Assembly (NCBI RefSeq): GCF_030410515.1
Contig: NZ_JAUHHD010000008.1
Location: 1-40,215, forward strand
Direction of reading: 5' to 3'
Length of the DNA stretch: 40,215 nucleotides
From: Arthrobacter sp. YD4
Lineage (GTDB): Bacteria; Actinomycetota; Actinomycetes; Actinomycetales; Micrococcaceae
The first letter of the stretch is position 1, and each line of letters starts with the position of its first letter. The position numbers and the translations under genes were made by a program. The notes below the pieces were generated by a model that was given only the letters and a program-made list of their open reading frames with translations, did not search any database and was not told where the DNA came from. Of this stretch, positions 15,865 to 25,615 are shown one piece after another.

Positions 15865-16716
15865 TCAGGCCAGGCGGGTGATCTCCACCGTCACGGACAG
15901 TGCCGAACCGCCGCCGCCGGAGAGGATGCCCTTCAGCGGGGGCACGTCCCGGTAGTCCCGGCCGCGGGCCACGGTGACGTGGAAATCCCCGGCAGGCTTG
16001 TGGTTCGTCGGGTCCCAGCTGCGCCACTCGCCGTCCCACCACTCCAGCCACGCGTGCGACTGGCCGGCGACGGTCTCGCCGATGGCCGCCGTCGACCGCG
16101 GGTGCAGGTAACCCGAGACGTACCGGGCGGGGATCCCGCAGCTGCGCAGCACGCCGATGGCCAGGTGGGCCAGATCCTGGCAGACGCCCTGGCGTTGGTT
16201 CCAGGCCTGCTCCGCGTTGGTGGTGACGCCGGTGGAACCCTTCATGTAGGTCATTTCCCCGCGCATCCACTCGAAGACGGCCATGGCCGCCTCGTGCGGG
16301 TTGCGGCCGGCGACGACGCCGGGGACGATGTCCAGGACCTCGGCGCCAGGACCGGTCAGCTGCGACTGCGGGATCCAGTCGCTGAACTGGTCCAGCGTCT
16401 CCGGGGCGGTAAGCACGTCCCAGCCCACGATGTCGGCCTCCGAAGGGATCCGCTCCACCCGGTGCACCTCGACGGTGGTGGTGGAGAGGACCTCGAGGTG
16501 CTCGTGCGGCATCTGCATGTCGAATGCCGTGACCCGGGTGCCCCAGTAGTCCCGGTAGCTGCTGAGCGCCGCCTGCGAGGGTGAGACCTTCATGGAGGAC
16601 TCCAGGACCACCTGCTGGGGGTCCGTCAGCGGCGTCATCCGGGCCTCGTTGTAGGAGAGGGTGACCCGCTTGTTGTACTTGTACGCGGTCCGGTGCGTGA
16701 TGCTCAGCCGGGTCAT
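15865..16716 (-). CDS. Transglutaminase-like cysteine peptidase family protein
   Basis: The 283-residue protein has an N-terminal beta-sandwich (bacterial transglutaminase-like N domain, residues 1-90) and a transglutaminase/peptidase core. All three catalytic residues are visible: Cys179 in QGVCQDLAH, His221 in GQSHAWLE and Asp235 in SWDPTNH. There is no signal peptide, so it is cytoplasmic. Its ATG overlaps the alpha-E gene stop by 4 bp. This trio with alpha-E and circularly permuted ATP-grasp proteins is a recurring bacterial operon. It is thought to form and process a peptide-like bond (proposed from comparative genomics), but the product is unknown. Confidence 0.88.
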   Translation of the reverse strand: MTRLSITHRTAYKYNKRVTLSYNEARMTPLTDPQQVVLESSMKVSPSQAALSSYRDYWGTRVTAFDMQMPHEHLEVLSTTTVEVHRVERIPSEADIVGWDVLTAPETLDQFSDWIPQSQLTGPGAEVLDIVPGVVAGRNPHEAAMAVFEWMRGEMTYMKGSTGVTTNAEQAWNQRQGVCQDLAHLAIGVLRSCGIPARYVSGYLHPRSTAAIGETVAGQSHAWLEWWDGEWRSWDPTNHKPAGDFHVTVARGRDYRDVPPLKGILSGGGGSALSVTVEITRLA

Positions 16717-17639
16717 GAAACTTCTCCCACCCAGGCCAGTTCGTCTGCCTGATTGAAGTACTTACGGGAAATGGCGTCCGAGGCCTGCGAGACGGCCTTC
16801 TGCACGCGCTCCATGTGCTCGGGCAGCTCGGACATCAGGTCATCGGTCCGGTGGAACTCCAGGAAGGTGCGGGCCTGGCCCACGATCCGGCGGGCGTCGT
16901 TGATGAAGCCCACGCGCTGGGCCGACGGGTCCAGCTTGGCCAGGCAATCGTCCGCGTCGCGCAGCGCGTACACGATCGAGCGCGGGAAGAGCCGGTCCAG
17001 CAGCAGGAACTCGGCCGCGTGCTGGTCGCCGAAGGCAGCGCGGCGGGTGCGGAGGAAGGATTCGTAGGCGCCGGCGCAGCGGAGCATGTTCACCCAGGAC
17101 ATGCCGGCGGAGAGTACGTCGCGGGTGGAGAGCATGCGGGCGGTCATGTCGGCGCGCTCCAGCGACCGGCCGAGGACCAGGAAAAGCCAGCTTTCGTCGT
17201 GGCTGACGGTGGTGTCGGCGAGGCCGCTGACCATGGCGGTCCGCTCCAGCACCCAGTTGCAGAACCGGTAGGTGCCTACCACGTCCTTGCGGTGCTGGTT
17301 CAGCCCGTAGTAAGTGGTGTTCAGGCTCTCCCAGAGGCCGGAGGAGACGGTTTCCCGGGCGCGGCGCGCGTTCTCCCGGGCGGCGCCGAGCGATCCGGCG
17401 ATGGAGGTGGCACTGTGCTTGTCGTAGGCCAGGTCGTGCAGCAGCTCGTCCAGGCCGAAGTCCTCGGACTGGGGGCGGGCGCCCATCACGGCCAGCAGCT
17501 CCCGGGCGACGCTGCGCTGTTCCTCCATCGGCAGGTGGTTCAGGCGCTCCAGGTGGACGTCCAGAATGCGCGCGGTGCCGTCGGCCCGCTCCACATAGCG
17601 GCCGATCCAGAACAATGATTCCGCGATCCGGCTAAGCAT
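16713..17639 (-). CDS. Alpha-E domain protein (DUF403)
   Basis: The 308 residues start [23 protein letters not shown], the family hallmark, and are helical throughout, with many Arg/Glu pairs. No catalytic motif is known for the family. It is always found beside circularly permuted ATP-grasp and transglutaminase genes and probably works with them. It overlaps both neighbours (8 bp upstream, 4 bp downstream), so the three are translated together in roughly equal amounts. Confidence 0.88.
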   Translation of the reverse strand: MLSRIAESLFWIGRYVERADGTARILDVHLERLNHLPMEEQRSVARELLAVMGARPQSEDFGLDELLHDLAYDKHSATSIAGSLGAARENARRARETVSSGLWESLNTTYYGLNQHRKDVVGTYRFCNWVLERTAMVSGLADTTVSHDESWLFLVLGRSLERADMTARMLSTRDVLSAGMSWVNMLRCAGAYESFLRTRRAAFGDQHAAEFLLLDRLFPRSIVYALRDADDCLAKLDPSAQRVGFINDARRIVGQARTFLEFHRTDDLMSELPEHMERVQKAVSQASDAISRKYFNQADELAWVGEVS

Positions 17640-19227
17640 GTTCGGGTACCTCCTGGGCCTCGGCCATTTGCTGCTGTTGCTGTTCCTTCTGGCTGTCGCG
17701 CCAGTTGCTTTCCACCGGCCAGACCGAGACCCGCTCGCGGATGGCGATGGCCGGCTTCGGGATGACCTCCACGGGCACCTGCGCCGAATCGGCCAGCACC
17801 CAGGTGTCCTTGGACCCGCCGCCCTGGCTGGAGTTCACGATCAGTGAGCCCTCCTTCAGCGCCACCCGGGTCAGGCCGCCGGGGAGCACCCAGACGTCGT
17901 CGCCGTCGTTGACCGCGAAGGGGCGCAGGTCCACGTGCCGGGGGCCGAACTTGTCGCCGCTGAGGGTGGGGACGGTGGAAAGCTGCAGCACCGGTTGTGC
18001 GATCCAGCCGCGCGGGTCCGTGATGATCCGCTTGCGCAGGGCGTCCAGCTCCTCGCGGGAGGCGTCGGGTCCGATCACCAGGCCCTTGCCGCCGGAACCG
18101 TCCACCGGCTTGACCACCAGTTCATCCAGCCGGTCCAGGACGTGTTCGCGGGCTTCCTTCTCCTCCAGCCGGAAGGTGTCCACGTTCGCGATCACCGGTT
18201 CCTCGTTGAGGTAATAGCGGATCAGGTCCGGGACGTAGCTGTAGACCAGCTTGTCGTCGGCGACGCCGTTGCCCACGGCGTTGGCGATGGTGACACCGCC
18301 TGCCCGGGCGGCGTTGACCAGGCCGGGGCAGCCGAGCATGGAGTCGGAGCGGAACTGCAGCGGGTCGAGGAACTCGTCGTCGATGCGCTTGTAGATCACG
18401 TCCACGCGCTGCTCACCGGCGGTGGTGCGCATGTAGACGCGGTTGCCGCGGCAGATCAGGTCGCGGCCCTCCACCAGCTCCACGCCCATCAGGCCGGCCA
18501 GCAGGGTGTGTTCGAAGTAGGCGCTGTTGAAGACGCCCGGGGTCAGGACCACGACGGTGGGGTCGTCGACGCCGGAGGGCGCGGTCTTGCGCAGGGCCGA
18601 AAGCAGCCGGCGGGGGTATTCCTCGACCGGGCGGACGCGCTGCTGGCCGAAGGCCTCGGGCAGGCCCTTGGCCATGGCGCGGCGGTTTTCGAGGACGTAG
18701 CTGACGCCGGAGGGGACGCGGACGTTGTCCTCCAGGACGCGGAAGGTTCCGGCCTCGTCACGGATGACGTCGATGCCGGAGATGTGCACGCGGACGCCGC
18801 CGGCGGGCTCGAAGCCGTGGACCTGGCGGTGAAAGTGCGCGCTGGTGGTGACGAGCTGCCGCGGGATAACGCCGTCGGAGACGACGGCCATCTTGTCGTA
18901 GACGTCATTCAGGAACGCCTCGAGCGCCTTGACCCGCTGGGCCACGCCGCGTTCCAGGACGGTCCACTCGTCCGCCGGGATGACGCGCGGCACGATGTCC
19001 AGCGGGAACGGCCGCTCCTCCCCCGCGAAGTCGAAGGTGACGCCGCGGTCCAGGAAGGTGCGGGCCATCGAATCGGCGCGGGCGGTGACGTCGGCGAGGG
19101 AGAGTTCGCGGAGCGCCCCGGCCACCTGGCCGTAGGAACGGCGGGCCTGCTGGCCGGGCGCGAACATCTCGTCGTACGCCCCGCTGCGGCCGGCGGCCTC
19201 GGAGTAATCCTGAAAAAGGTCAGACAT
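17632..19227 (-). CDS. Circularly permuted ATP-grasp protein (type 2)
   Basis: The 531-residue protein belongs to the DUF404/DUF407 ATP-grasp group. Features visible are [30 protein letters not shown] early, [14 protein letters not shown] in the middle, and a glycine-rich nucleotide loop [15 protein letters not shown] in the last third. ATP-grasp enzymes join a carboxylate to an amine or thiol through an acylphosphate. This is the first gene of the three-gene leftward operon. Start ATG 19227 matches the family N-terminus (MSDLFQDY). The ribosome site is weak (GTGGG). The last 25 residues are Gln/Glu-rich. Confidence 0.88.
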   Translation of the reverse strand: MSDLFQDYSEAAGRSGAYDEMFAPGQQARRSYGQVAGALRELSLADVTARADSMARTFLDRGVTFDFAGEERPFPLDIVPRVIPADEWTVLERGVAQRVKALEAFLNDVYDKMAVVSDGVIPRQLVTTSAHFHRQVHGFEPAGGVRVHISGIDVIRDEAGTFRVLEDNVRVPSGVSYVLENRRAMAKGLPEAFGQQRVRPVEEYPRRLLSALRKTAPSGVDDPTVVVLTPGVFNSAYFEHTLLAGLMGVELVEGRDLICRGNRVYMRTTAGEQRVDVIYKRIDDEFLDPLQFRSDSMLGCPGLVNAARAGGVTIANAVGNGVADDKLVYSYVPDLIRYYLNEEPVIANVDTFRLEEKEAREHVLDRLDELVVKPVDGSGGKGLVIGPDASREELDALRKRIITDPRGWIAQPVLQLSTVPTLSGDKFGPRHVDLRPFAVNDGDDVWVLPGGLTRVALKEGSLIVNSSQGGGSKDTWVLADSAQVPVEVIPKPAIAIRERVSVWPVESNWRDSQKEQQQQQMAEAQEVPEHA

Positions 19228-19420
19228 GCCCACTAGCCAACCATTTTTTGGTCCCGATTTCATATCGGCGCACCCCTTTTGGCGTGTTGCAGCCCACGCG
19301 GTGCCGTGGTACAGCTCACGCCGGCTCCGGACCGGGTGACGGCGGCCGATCCGGTGGCATGGCGGGCAGGGTTTTCCCGCCGAAATGGGGATTCCGGGCC
19401 CGATGCGGCACAGTGGACCC

Positions 19421-20452
19421 GTGCCCCGAGACCTTCACCCTTTCACCGCTTCCCTGCGCGGCCTGCCGCCGCTGCTTCCCGGGCTGCTGGCCTGCGCCGC
19501 CGCCGTCGCTGCCGCCCTGGCCGTCCACGCGCTGGTGCCCGCGCTGCCCGCCATGACGGTCGCCGTCGTGCTCGGCCTGCTCGCCGCGAACTTCCCGGGC
19601 GTCTCCGCCTGGACATCCGGCCCCGGCCGGGCCGGACTGGGGTTCGCCGGGAAGCACCTGATGCGCAGCGGCATCGTGGTCCTGGGCCTCAAGGTCAGCG
19701 TGGTGGACGTCCTCGGCCTCGGCTGGCCCGCGCTGCTGCTGATCACCGGCGTCGTCCTGGTCTCTTTCGCCGGCACCTATGGCATCGGCCGGATCTTCCG
19801 GCTGCCCCCAAGCGTGTCGCTGCTCATCGCCACTGGCTTCGCGATCTGCGGCGCCTCCGCGATCGGGGCCATGGCCGCGGTCCGCCGCATCCGGCAGCAG
19901 GACACGGTGTTGCCGGTGGCCCTGGTGACGCTCTGCGGCACCCTCGCGATCGGCGTCCTGCCGCTGCTCACCGGCCCGCTGGGACTAGGCCCGCAGCTCT
20001 TCGGCGCCTGGGTGGGGGCATCCGTGCACGACGTCGGCCAGGTGGTGGCCACCGCGCAGACCGCCGGCGCCGCGGCCCTGGCGGTGGCGGTGATCGTGAA
20101 GCTGACCCGGGTGCTGCTGCTGGCCCCGATGGTAGCCGTCGCCGGGCTGCACCACCGGCTCCGCGATGATTCCGGCGGGACCATGCCTCCGGTGGTGCCC
20201 TTGTTCGTGCTGGGGTTCGTCGCAATGGCCGCGCTCCGCTCCACCGGGGTGCTGCCCGCGGGCGTGCTGGAGGCGGCCGCCCTGCTGCAGGACATCCTGC
20301 TGGGCATGGCCCTGTTCGGGCTGGGGTCCGCCGTCCGGGTCCGCGAACTGCTGCGGACCGGCACCCGGGCGCTGCTCGCGGCCCTCGCGGCGTGGCTGCT
20401 GATCGCCGCCCTCGGCCTGGGCGCGGCGGTCCTGATGCTGCCCGGGCACTGA
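19421..20452 (+). CDS. YeiH/UPF0324 family putative sulfate exporter
   Basis: About ten hydrophobic helices fill this 343-residue inner-membrane protein. Family motifs include GKHLMRSGIVVLGLKVS and GFAICGASAIGAMAAV, the latter a conserved re-entrant-looking loop, and WVGASVHDVGQVVA. YeiH relatives are called sulfate exporters without firm proof; TauZ is a related case. Starts at 19385 and 19403 are possible. GTG 19421 is chosen because CACAGT lies 6 bp upstream, mirroring the layout of other genes here. There is no ribosome site at any candidate. It is followed closely by pepN on the same strand. Confidence 0.82.
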   Translation: MPRDLHPFTASLRGLPPLLPGLLACAAAVAAALAVHALVPALPAMTVAVVLGLLAANFPGVSAWTSGPGRAGLGFAGKHLMRSGIVVLGLKVSVVDVLGLGWPALLLITGVVLVSFAGTYGIGRIFRLPPSVSLLIATGFAICGASAIGAMAAVRRIRQQDTVLPVALVTLCGTLAIGVLPLLTGPLGLGPQLFGAWVGASVHDVGQVVATAQTAGAAALAVAVIVKLTRVLLLAPMVAVAGLHHRLRDDSGGTMPPVVPLFVLGFVAMAALRSTGVLPAGVLEAAALLQDILLGMALFGLGSAVRVRELLRTGTRALLAALAAWLLIAALGLGAAVLMLPGH

Positions 20453-20486
20453 GCTGCGCGGGGCGCCTGCGTGATTAGATAGCAGC

Positions 20487-23090
20487 GTGTCCAACCAGAA
20501 TTTGACCAGTGAAGAAGCGGCCGCCCGCTCGGCCCTGATCACCACGCACAGCTACGATGTGTCCCTCGATGTCCGGCAGGCCGCGGACCCCACGGTGGCC
20601 GGCTACCCCAGCCGCAGCGTCATCACCTTCGCCGCCGCCGAACCAGGGTCCAGCACCTTCCTGGACTTCATCAGCTCCGAGGTGCACAGCGTGTTCCTCA
20701 ACGGCAAGGGCCTGCCCGTGGCCGACGTCGTCGACGGATCCCGGATCCGGCTGGACAACCTGCAGGCCGAGAACCAGGTCACCGTCACCGGCACCGCGCT
20801 GTACAGCACCTCCGGGGAAGGCATGCATCGGTTCTTCGACCCCGCCGACGGCCAGTGCTACCTGTACACCCAGTACGAGCCGGCCGACGCCCGCCGGGTC
20901 TTCGCCAACTTCGAACAGCCGGACCTCAAGGCAGAGTTCACCTTCCATGTAATGGCGCCGTCGGGCTGGCAGGTCGCCTCCAACGGCGTCGAGGCCGCCC
21001 GTACCCAGCTCACCAGCGACCCGGCCACCAGCCGCTGGGACTTCGCCCCGACCAAGCCGGTGTCCACGTACATCACCAGCGTCCTCGCCGGCCCCTACTT
21101 CCGCGCGGACAGCAGCTGGCAGGGCACCCTCTCCGACGGGACCGCACTGGAGGTGCCACTGGCCCTGTACTGCCGGGCGTCGATGGCCTCCTCCTTCGAC
21201 ACCCATGAGCTGTTCCGGTTGACGGGCAACGGCCTGGACTTCTTCAACCGGCTCTTCGACTACCCCTACCCGTGGGGCAAATACGACCAGGCATTCGTCC
21301 CCGAATACAACCTCGGGGCGATGGAAAACCCGGGCCTGGTGACCTTCACCGAGAGCTACGTCTTCACCTCCCGGGCCACGGATTCGCAGTACCAGGGCCG
21401 GGCCAACACCCTCTTGCACGAGATGGCGCATATGTGGTTCGGCGACCTGGTCACGATGCAGTGGTGGAACGACCTTTGGCTCAAGGAATCCTTCGCCGAC
21501 TACATGGGCACCCTGGGCGTGGACCGGACCACGGACTGGGACTCCGCCTGGGTGAACTTCGCCAACAACCGCAAGGCGTGGGCCTATGTCCAGGACCAGC
21601 TGCCCACCACCCACCCGATCGTGGCGGACATCCCGGACCTGGAGGCCGCCAAGCAGAACTTCGACGGCATCACCTACGCCAAGGGCGCCTCGGTCCTCAA
21701 GCAGCTGGTGGCCTACGTGGGGTTCGAAGACTTCATCGCCGGCTCACGCCGCTACTTCCGCGACCACGCGTTCGGCAACACCACCCTGGCCGACCTGTTG
21801 GCCGCGCTCAGCGCCGCCTCCGGCCGGGACCTCGGCCCCTGGGCCCGGCAGTGGCTGCAGACCTCCGGGATCTCCACGCTCACACCCGAAATCACCGATG
21901 AGGAAGGGACGCTGACCGCCGTGGGCGTGCGGCAGGACGCCACCGACCCGGTGACGGGCTCCCCCGAACCCCGCCCGCACCGGCTGCGGATCGGCCTCTA
22001 CAACCGGGATTCGGACGGCGCCCTGGTCCGCACCGACAGCGTGGAGACCGACGTCGACGGCGGACACACCGCCATTCCGGACCTCACCGGAAAGCCCCGT
22101 CCGGAGCTGCTGCTGGTCAACGACGAGGACCTCAGCTACGCCAAGGTCCGGCTGGATCCGGTGTCCGAAGCCACGGTCCGGGAATCCCTGGACCGCATCA
22201 CCGACCCGATGGCCCGCGCGCTCTGCTGGACCGCGCTCTGGGACTCGGCCCGGGACGCCGTCACGCCCGCCGCGGACTACGTGGCCGCGGTGCAGCGGTT
22301 CGGTCCGGCGGAGACCGGCATCGGCGTGCTGCTCGCGATTCTGGGCAATGCCGCCACCGCCGTCGAACGCTACGTCCCCGCCACGGCACGGGACGCCGTG
22401 CGCCGCACCTTCCTGGACGCCGCCGTCGCCCAGCTCGAGCAAGCCGGCCCCGGCTCGGACCAGCAGCTGGCCTGGGCCCGCACCGTTGCCGCGGCCAGCC
22501 GCCACGACGGCAGCCGCCTGCCCCTGCTGCGCGGCCTGCTGGACGGTAATACCGTGATCGAGGGGCTGGCGGTCGACGCCGAACTCCGCTGGAACCTCTG
22601 GCACGCCCTCGCCGCCAACGGCCAGGCCGACCCGCACGAGCTCGACGCCGAACTCTCCCGCGACAACACCGCCTCAGGCCGTTCGGGACACGCCACGGCC
22701 CTGGCCGCACGGCCCGACCCGCAGGTCAAGGCCAAGGCGTGGGAGGCCGCTGTCAACGGCACGGACCTCTCCAACCAGCAGCTCAGCGCCACGATCGCCG
22801 GCTTCACCACGGCGACGGCGGAACTGCTGGCCGGCTTCGTGGAGCCCTACTTCGAGGCGCTGGAGCGCGTCTGGGGCAGCCGCAGCATCGAGATCGCCAG
22901 CAGGATCGTCCGCGGGCTGTACCCGGCGGGGCAAGACCTCAACGGCCAGGTCACGGCGGAGCACCCGGTGGTGGTCCGGACGGACCGCTGGCTCACCGAG
23001 CACGCGGACGCGCCGCGGGCCCTGCGCCGGATCGTCATCGAGCAGCGCAGCCACCTGCTGCGGGCGCTCACCGCGCAGGCCGCCGGCTAA
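20487..23090 (+). CDS. pepN: Aminopeptidase N (M1 family zinc metallopeptidase)
   Basis: The 867-residue enzyme removes N-terminal residues from peptides. The exopeptidase motif GAMENPG and the zinc site HEMAHMW...WLKESF are intact, with His311, His315 and Glu334 as ligands and Glu312 as base. An ERAP1-like helical C-terminal domain follows from about residue 530. The length is typical for actinobacterial PepN, and no signal peptide is present. GTG 20487 gives the usual N-terminus (SNQNLTSEEAAARSALI). TTAGAT lies 6 bp upstream, again without a ribosome site. The gene is followed by a hairpin terminator. Confidence 0.95.
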   Translation: MSNQNLTSEEAAARSALITTHSYDVSLDVRQAADPTVAGYPSRSVITFAAAEPGSSTFLDFISSEVHSVFLNGKGLPVADVVDGSRIRLDNLQAENQVTVTGTALYSTSGEGMHRFFDPADGQCYLYTQYEPADARRVFANFEQPDLKAEFTFHVMAPSGWQVASNGVEAARTQLTSDPATSRWDFAPTKPVSTYITSVLAGPYFRADSSWQGTLSDGTALEVPLALYCRASMASSFDTHELFRLTGNGLDFFNRLFDYPYPWGKYDQAFVPEYNLGAMENPGLVTFTESYVFTSRATDSQYQGRANTLLHEMAHMWFGDLVTMQWWNDLWLKESFADYMGTLGVDRTTDWDSAWVNFANNRKAWAYVQDQLPTTHPIVADIPDLEAAKQNFDGITYAKGASVLKQLVAYVGFEDFIAGSRRYFRDHAFGNTTLADLLAALSAASGRDLGPWARQWLQTSGISTLTPEITDEEGTLTAVGVRQDATDPVTGSPEPRPHRLRIGLYNRDSDGALVRTDSVETDVDGGHTAIPDLTGKPRPELLLVNDEDLSYAKVRLDPVSEATVRESLDRITDPMARALCWTALWDSARDAVTPAADYVAAVQRFGPAETGIGVLLAILGNAATAVERYVPATARDAVRRTFLDAAVAQLEQAGPGSDQQLAWARTVAAASRHDGSRLPLLRGLLDGNTVIEGLAVDAELRWNLWHALAANGQADPHELDAELSRDNTASGRSGHATALAARPDPQVKAKAWEAAVNGTDLSNQQLSATIAGFTTATAELLAGFVEPYFEALERVWGSRSIEIASRIVRGLYPAGQDLNGQVTAEHPVVVRTDRWLTEHADAPRALRRIVIEQRSHLLRALTAQAAG

Positions 23091-23122
23091 CGCACCCGCC
23101 CGCTAACTTACCTCCAGCGGGC

Positions 23123-23146
23123 AACGGCAGCCGGCTGGCTGCCGTT
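23123..23146. terminator. Terminator between convergent pepN and lplA-like genes
   Basis: AACGGCAGCC and GGCTGCCGTT form a perfect 10-bp stem with a GGCT loop, followed by TTACGG on the plus strand. A looser stem (CCCGCT/AGCGGG) lies just before it. Confidence 0.7.
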
Positions 23147-23167
23147 TACGGACGTGGCGGATGCGGG

Positions 23168-24274
23168 CTACGGGACCCGGTGCAGCCACTCCTCGGTGGC
23201 GAACTTGGCCTCCACCCGTGCCCGCGCGGCGTCGAGTTCGACGTCGGTAAGCTCGGCCGGCGTCGCGCCGTACCGGTCGGTGAACACCCCGATCATCGCC
23301 GCCACGATGTCGGCCCGGCTCAGGCCGGTCTGGCGGCGCAGCGGATCCACGCGCTTCTTGGCGCTGGTGGTGCCCTTGTCGGAGAGCTTCTCCTTGCCGA
23401 TCCGGAGCACCTCGACCATCTTGTCGGCGTCGATGTCGTAGCTCATGGTCACGTGGTGCAGCATGCCGCCGTTGGCGAGCCGTTTCTGCGCGGCGCCGCC
23501 GATCTTGCCCTGGTCCGTGGCGATGTCGTTGAGCGGGACGTAGAAGGCGTTGATGCCCACTTTCTCCAGGGCGGCGAGGACCCAGGCGTCCAGGAAGCCG
23601 TAGGAGTCGGCGAAGCTCAGCCCGTCCACCAGCGTCTGCGGCAGGTAGAGCGAGTAGGTGATGCAGTTGCCGGCCTCCATGAACATGGCGCCGCCGCCGC
23701 TGATCCGCCGGACCACGCTGATGCCGTGCCGGCTGACGCCCTCGGGCTGGACCTCGTTGCGGACCGACTGGAAGCTGCCGATCACCACGGAGGGCTCCTC
23801 CCAGTCCCAGAACCGCAGGGTGGGGTTGCGGCGCCCGGCACCGACCTCTTCGGTGAGGACCTCGTCCAGGGCAACGTTCACGTGCGTGGGCAGCACCGTG
23901 GGGGCGATGACGTTCCAGTGGTGGTCGCCCCAGCCGGTGGCCTTGGCAAGGGCCCTGCGCACGGCGATCGCGACGGCCTCGGCGGACAGGCCGAAAAGCA
24001 CGGTGCCCTCCGGCAGCGCCGCGGTGACGGCGGCGGCGAGGTCGGCCGCCGGAGTCTCGGCGGGGAGCCCGGTGAGGGCCCGGTTGATCTCCGGCAGCGC
24101 CTCGTCGGGCTCGAGGAAAAAATCGCCGCTGATGGACACGTGTCTGAGCACGCCGTTGTCCACCTCGAGGTCGGCGACCACCAGCTTGCCGCCGGGGACC
24201 TTGTATTCGCCGTGGCGGCGGCCGCCGTCGCCGTTTCCGTCTGCCGTTGCGGGGGTGGAAGAGGAGGAAGTCAT
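23168..24274 (-). CDS. Lipoate/octanoate protein ligase-like protein with accessory domain at the N-terminus
   Basis: Residues from about 125 to 368 are a biotin/lipoate ligase catalytic domain: VVRRISGGGAMFMEAGNCITY and DQGKIGGAAQKR, the latter holding the lipoyl-contacting Lys. The usual HD of the first motif is ME. Residues 20-110 (GEYKVPGGKLVVADLEVDNGV and ISGDFFLEPDEAL) resemble the small LplA accessory domain, which normally follows the catalytic domain or is a separate LplB-like protein. It would attach lipoate or octanoate to E2 or GcvH proteins. ATG 24274 is chosen; CAGGAT lies 7 bp upstream. Substrate choice is not decided by sequence. Confidence 0.8.
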   Translation of the reverse strand: MTSSSSTPATADGNGDGGRRHGEYKVPGGKLVVADLEVDNGVLRHVSISGDFFLEPDEALPEINRALTGLPAETPAADLAAAVTAALPEGTVLFGLSAEAVAIAVRRALAKATGWGDHHWNVIAPTVLPTHVNVALDEVLTEEVGAGRRNPTLRFWDWEEPSVVIGSFQSVRNEVQPEGVSRHGISVVRRISGGGAMFMEAGNCITYSLYLPQTLVDGLSFADSYGFLDAWVLAALEKVGINAFYVPLNDIATDQGKIGGAAQKRLANGGMLHHVTMSYDIDADKMVEVLRIGKEKLSDKGTTSAKKRVDPLRRQTGLSRADIVAAMIGVFTDRYGATPAELTDVELDAARARVEAKFATEEWLHRVP

Positions 24275-24329
24275 ACCCTCAATCCTGCCACGAGCGCGGC
24301 GGCGGGACGGGGCGGCGGTTAACGCGAAA

Positions 24330-24355
24330 GGCCCGCACCGTTGCCGGTGCGGGCC
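24330..24355 (-). terminator. Terminator of rpmE2
   Basis: GGCCCGCACC and GGTGCGGGCC form a perfect 10-bp stem with a 6-nt loop, 22 bp after the L31 stop on the minus strand. TTTCGCG follows. Confidence 0.8.
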
Positions 24356-24376
24356 TCCCAAGACCTTGGAGCAGAA

Positions 24377-24634
24377 TTACTTCTTGCCGCCGAAGCCCTT
24401 GAAGCGAGCGTTGAAGCGCTCGACGCGGCCTGCGGAGTCCATGATGCGCTGCTTACCCGTGTAGAACGGGTGGGACTCGGAGGAGATTTCGACGTCGATG
24501 ACCGGGTAGGTGTTGCCGTCTTCCCACTCGATGGTCTTCGAGGAAGAAACGGTGGACTTGGTCAGGAACTTGACGCCGGAAGCCAGGTCGTTGAAAACAA
24601 CAGCTTCGTACTTCGGGTGGATATCTGCCTGCAT
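24377..24634 (-). CDS. rpmE2: 50S ribosomal protein L31 type B
   Basis: The 85-residue protein has the type B pattern: [16 protein letters not shown], then [10 protein letters not shown] near the centre, and no zinc-binding CxxC. Type B copies often replace the zinc-containing L31 when zinc is scarce under Zur, but I see no AT-rich Zur palindrome here. The upstream region holds a clear promoter with TTGACA instead, which suggests constitutive expression. It is a single-gene unit with its own terminator. Confidence 0.95.
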   Translation of the reverse strand: MQADIHPKYEAVVFNDLASGVKFLTKSTVSSSKTIEWEDGNTYPVIDVEISSESHPFYTGKQRIMDSAGRVERFNARFKGFGGKK

Positions 24635-24698
24635 AATTGGACCTTTGTTCGCGCAACTGGATTTTGCCAGCTGCCAGGTATGAGTTGGAGTTGGCGTG

Positions 24699-24726
24699 CC
24701 GATAACACGGCACGGCCAGCTGTCAA
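24699..24726 (-). promoter_or_regulatory. Promoter of rpmE2
   Basis: A consensus TTGACA (24726-24721) and TATCGG (24704-24699) are spaced 16 bp apart on the minus strand. The predicted leader is about 58 nt and contains a repeated CTGGCA. It is the only perfect -35 I found in the window. Confidence 0.6.
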
Positions 24727-24807
24727 TGATACCGCAGTCACGGGCCTCCCGCGAACGCGGGGCCGCAGGTGCCGGCGCCAGGTACGTGCGCAGGCCAGGG
24801 CGCTGCC

Positions 24808-25614
24808 TCAGCGGGCGCGGAGTTCCCAGAACGCGACCGCGGAGGCCGCGGCGACGTTCAGCGAGTCCACGCCGGGACGCATGGGGATCTTGACCGCGAG
24901 GTCGACGGCGGCGAGGGTCTCCGGGCTCATGCCGGCGCCCTCGGTGCCGAGGACCAGCGCCAGCTTCTCCGGGTTGCGTGCGGCGAGCTCGTCGACGTCG
25001 ACGGCGTCGTCAGTGAGCTCCATGGCGGCCACGGTGAAGCCGTGGTCCCGGAGGACGGCAAGGTCCGCGGGCCAGTCCTCCAGCCGCGCCCAGGGCACCT
25101 GGAAGACCGTGCCCATGCTGACCCGGACGCTGCGGCGGTACAGCGGGTCCCCGCAGCGCGGCGTCACCAGCACCGCGTCCAGGCCAAGGGCCGCAGCGGA
25201 GCGGAAGATGGCGCCGACGTTGGTGTGGTCCACGATGTCTTCGAGCACGGCGACGCGGCGGGCGCCGGCGAGCAGCTCCGGCAGCGGCACCGGGGCCGGC
25301 CGGTGCATGGCGGCCATGGCCCCGCGGTGCAGGTGGAATCCGGTGATCTCCTCCAGCAGGGCGGCCGGGCCGACGTAGACCGGGACGTCCGGGTACTGCT
25401 CGAACACGTCCGCCAGATCCGCGAGCCACTTTTCCGCGAGGAAGAAGGACCGGGGCCGGTGGCCGGCGGCGAGGGCCCGGCGGAGCACACGGGAGGACTC
25501 GGCGATGTAGAGGCCCTCGGCGGGTTCGCGGATCTTGCGGAGGTGGACGTCGGTCAATTGGGTGTAGTCGGCGACGCGGGGATCGTCCGCGGACTCAAGG
25601 TGGTGCAGGGGCAT
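24808..25614 (-). CDS. SpoU/TrmH family RNA 2'-O-methyltransferase
   Basis: The 268-residue SPOUT enzyme has an N-terminal substrate-binding domain ([21 protein letters not shown]) and the three SpoU motifs: NVGAIFRSA with the catalytic Arg, [12 protein letters not shown], and [15 protein letters not shown]. It would methylate a ribose in tRNA or rRNA using S-adenosylmethionine. The target cannot be told. Its ATG follows the TauE stop after one base (TGAGATG), so it is the last gene of the ABC-TauE-TrmH unit read leftward. Confidence 0.9.
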   Translation of the reverse strand: MPLHHLESADDPRVADYTQLTDVHLRKIREPAEGLYIAESSRVLRRALAAGHRPRSFFLAEKWLADLADVFEQYPDVPVYVGPAALLEEITGFHLHRGAMAAMHRPAPVPLPELLAGARRVAVLEDIVDHTNVGAIFRSAAALGLDAVLVTPRCGDPLYRRSVRVSMGTVFQVPWARLEDWPADLAVLRDHGFTVAAMELTDDAVDVDELAARNPEKLALVLGTEGAGMSPETLAAVDLAVKIPMRPGVDSLNVAAASAVAFWELRAR

Positions 25615-25615
25615 C

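Noticed and set aside
19228..19260. Half DosR-like site (GGGACCAAA on the minus strand) upstream of the ATP-grasp gene.
   Set aside because: The second half-site does not match, and no -10 stands at the distance seen for the other boxes.
24635..24720. Zur operator upstream of type B L31.
   Set aside because: No AT-rich palindrome of the Zur kind is present, only a TTGACA promoter and a CTGGCA repeat.
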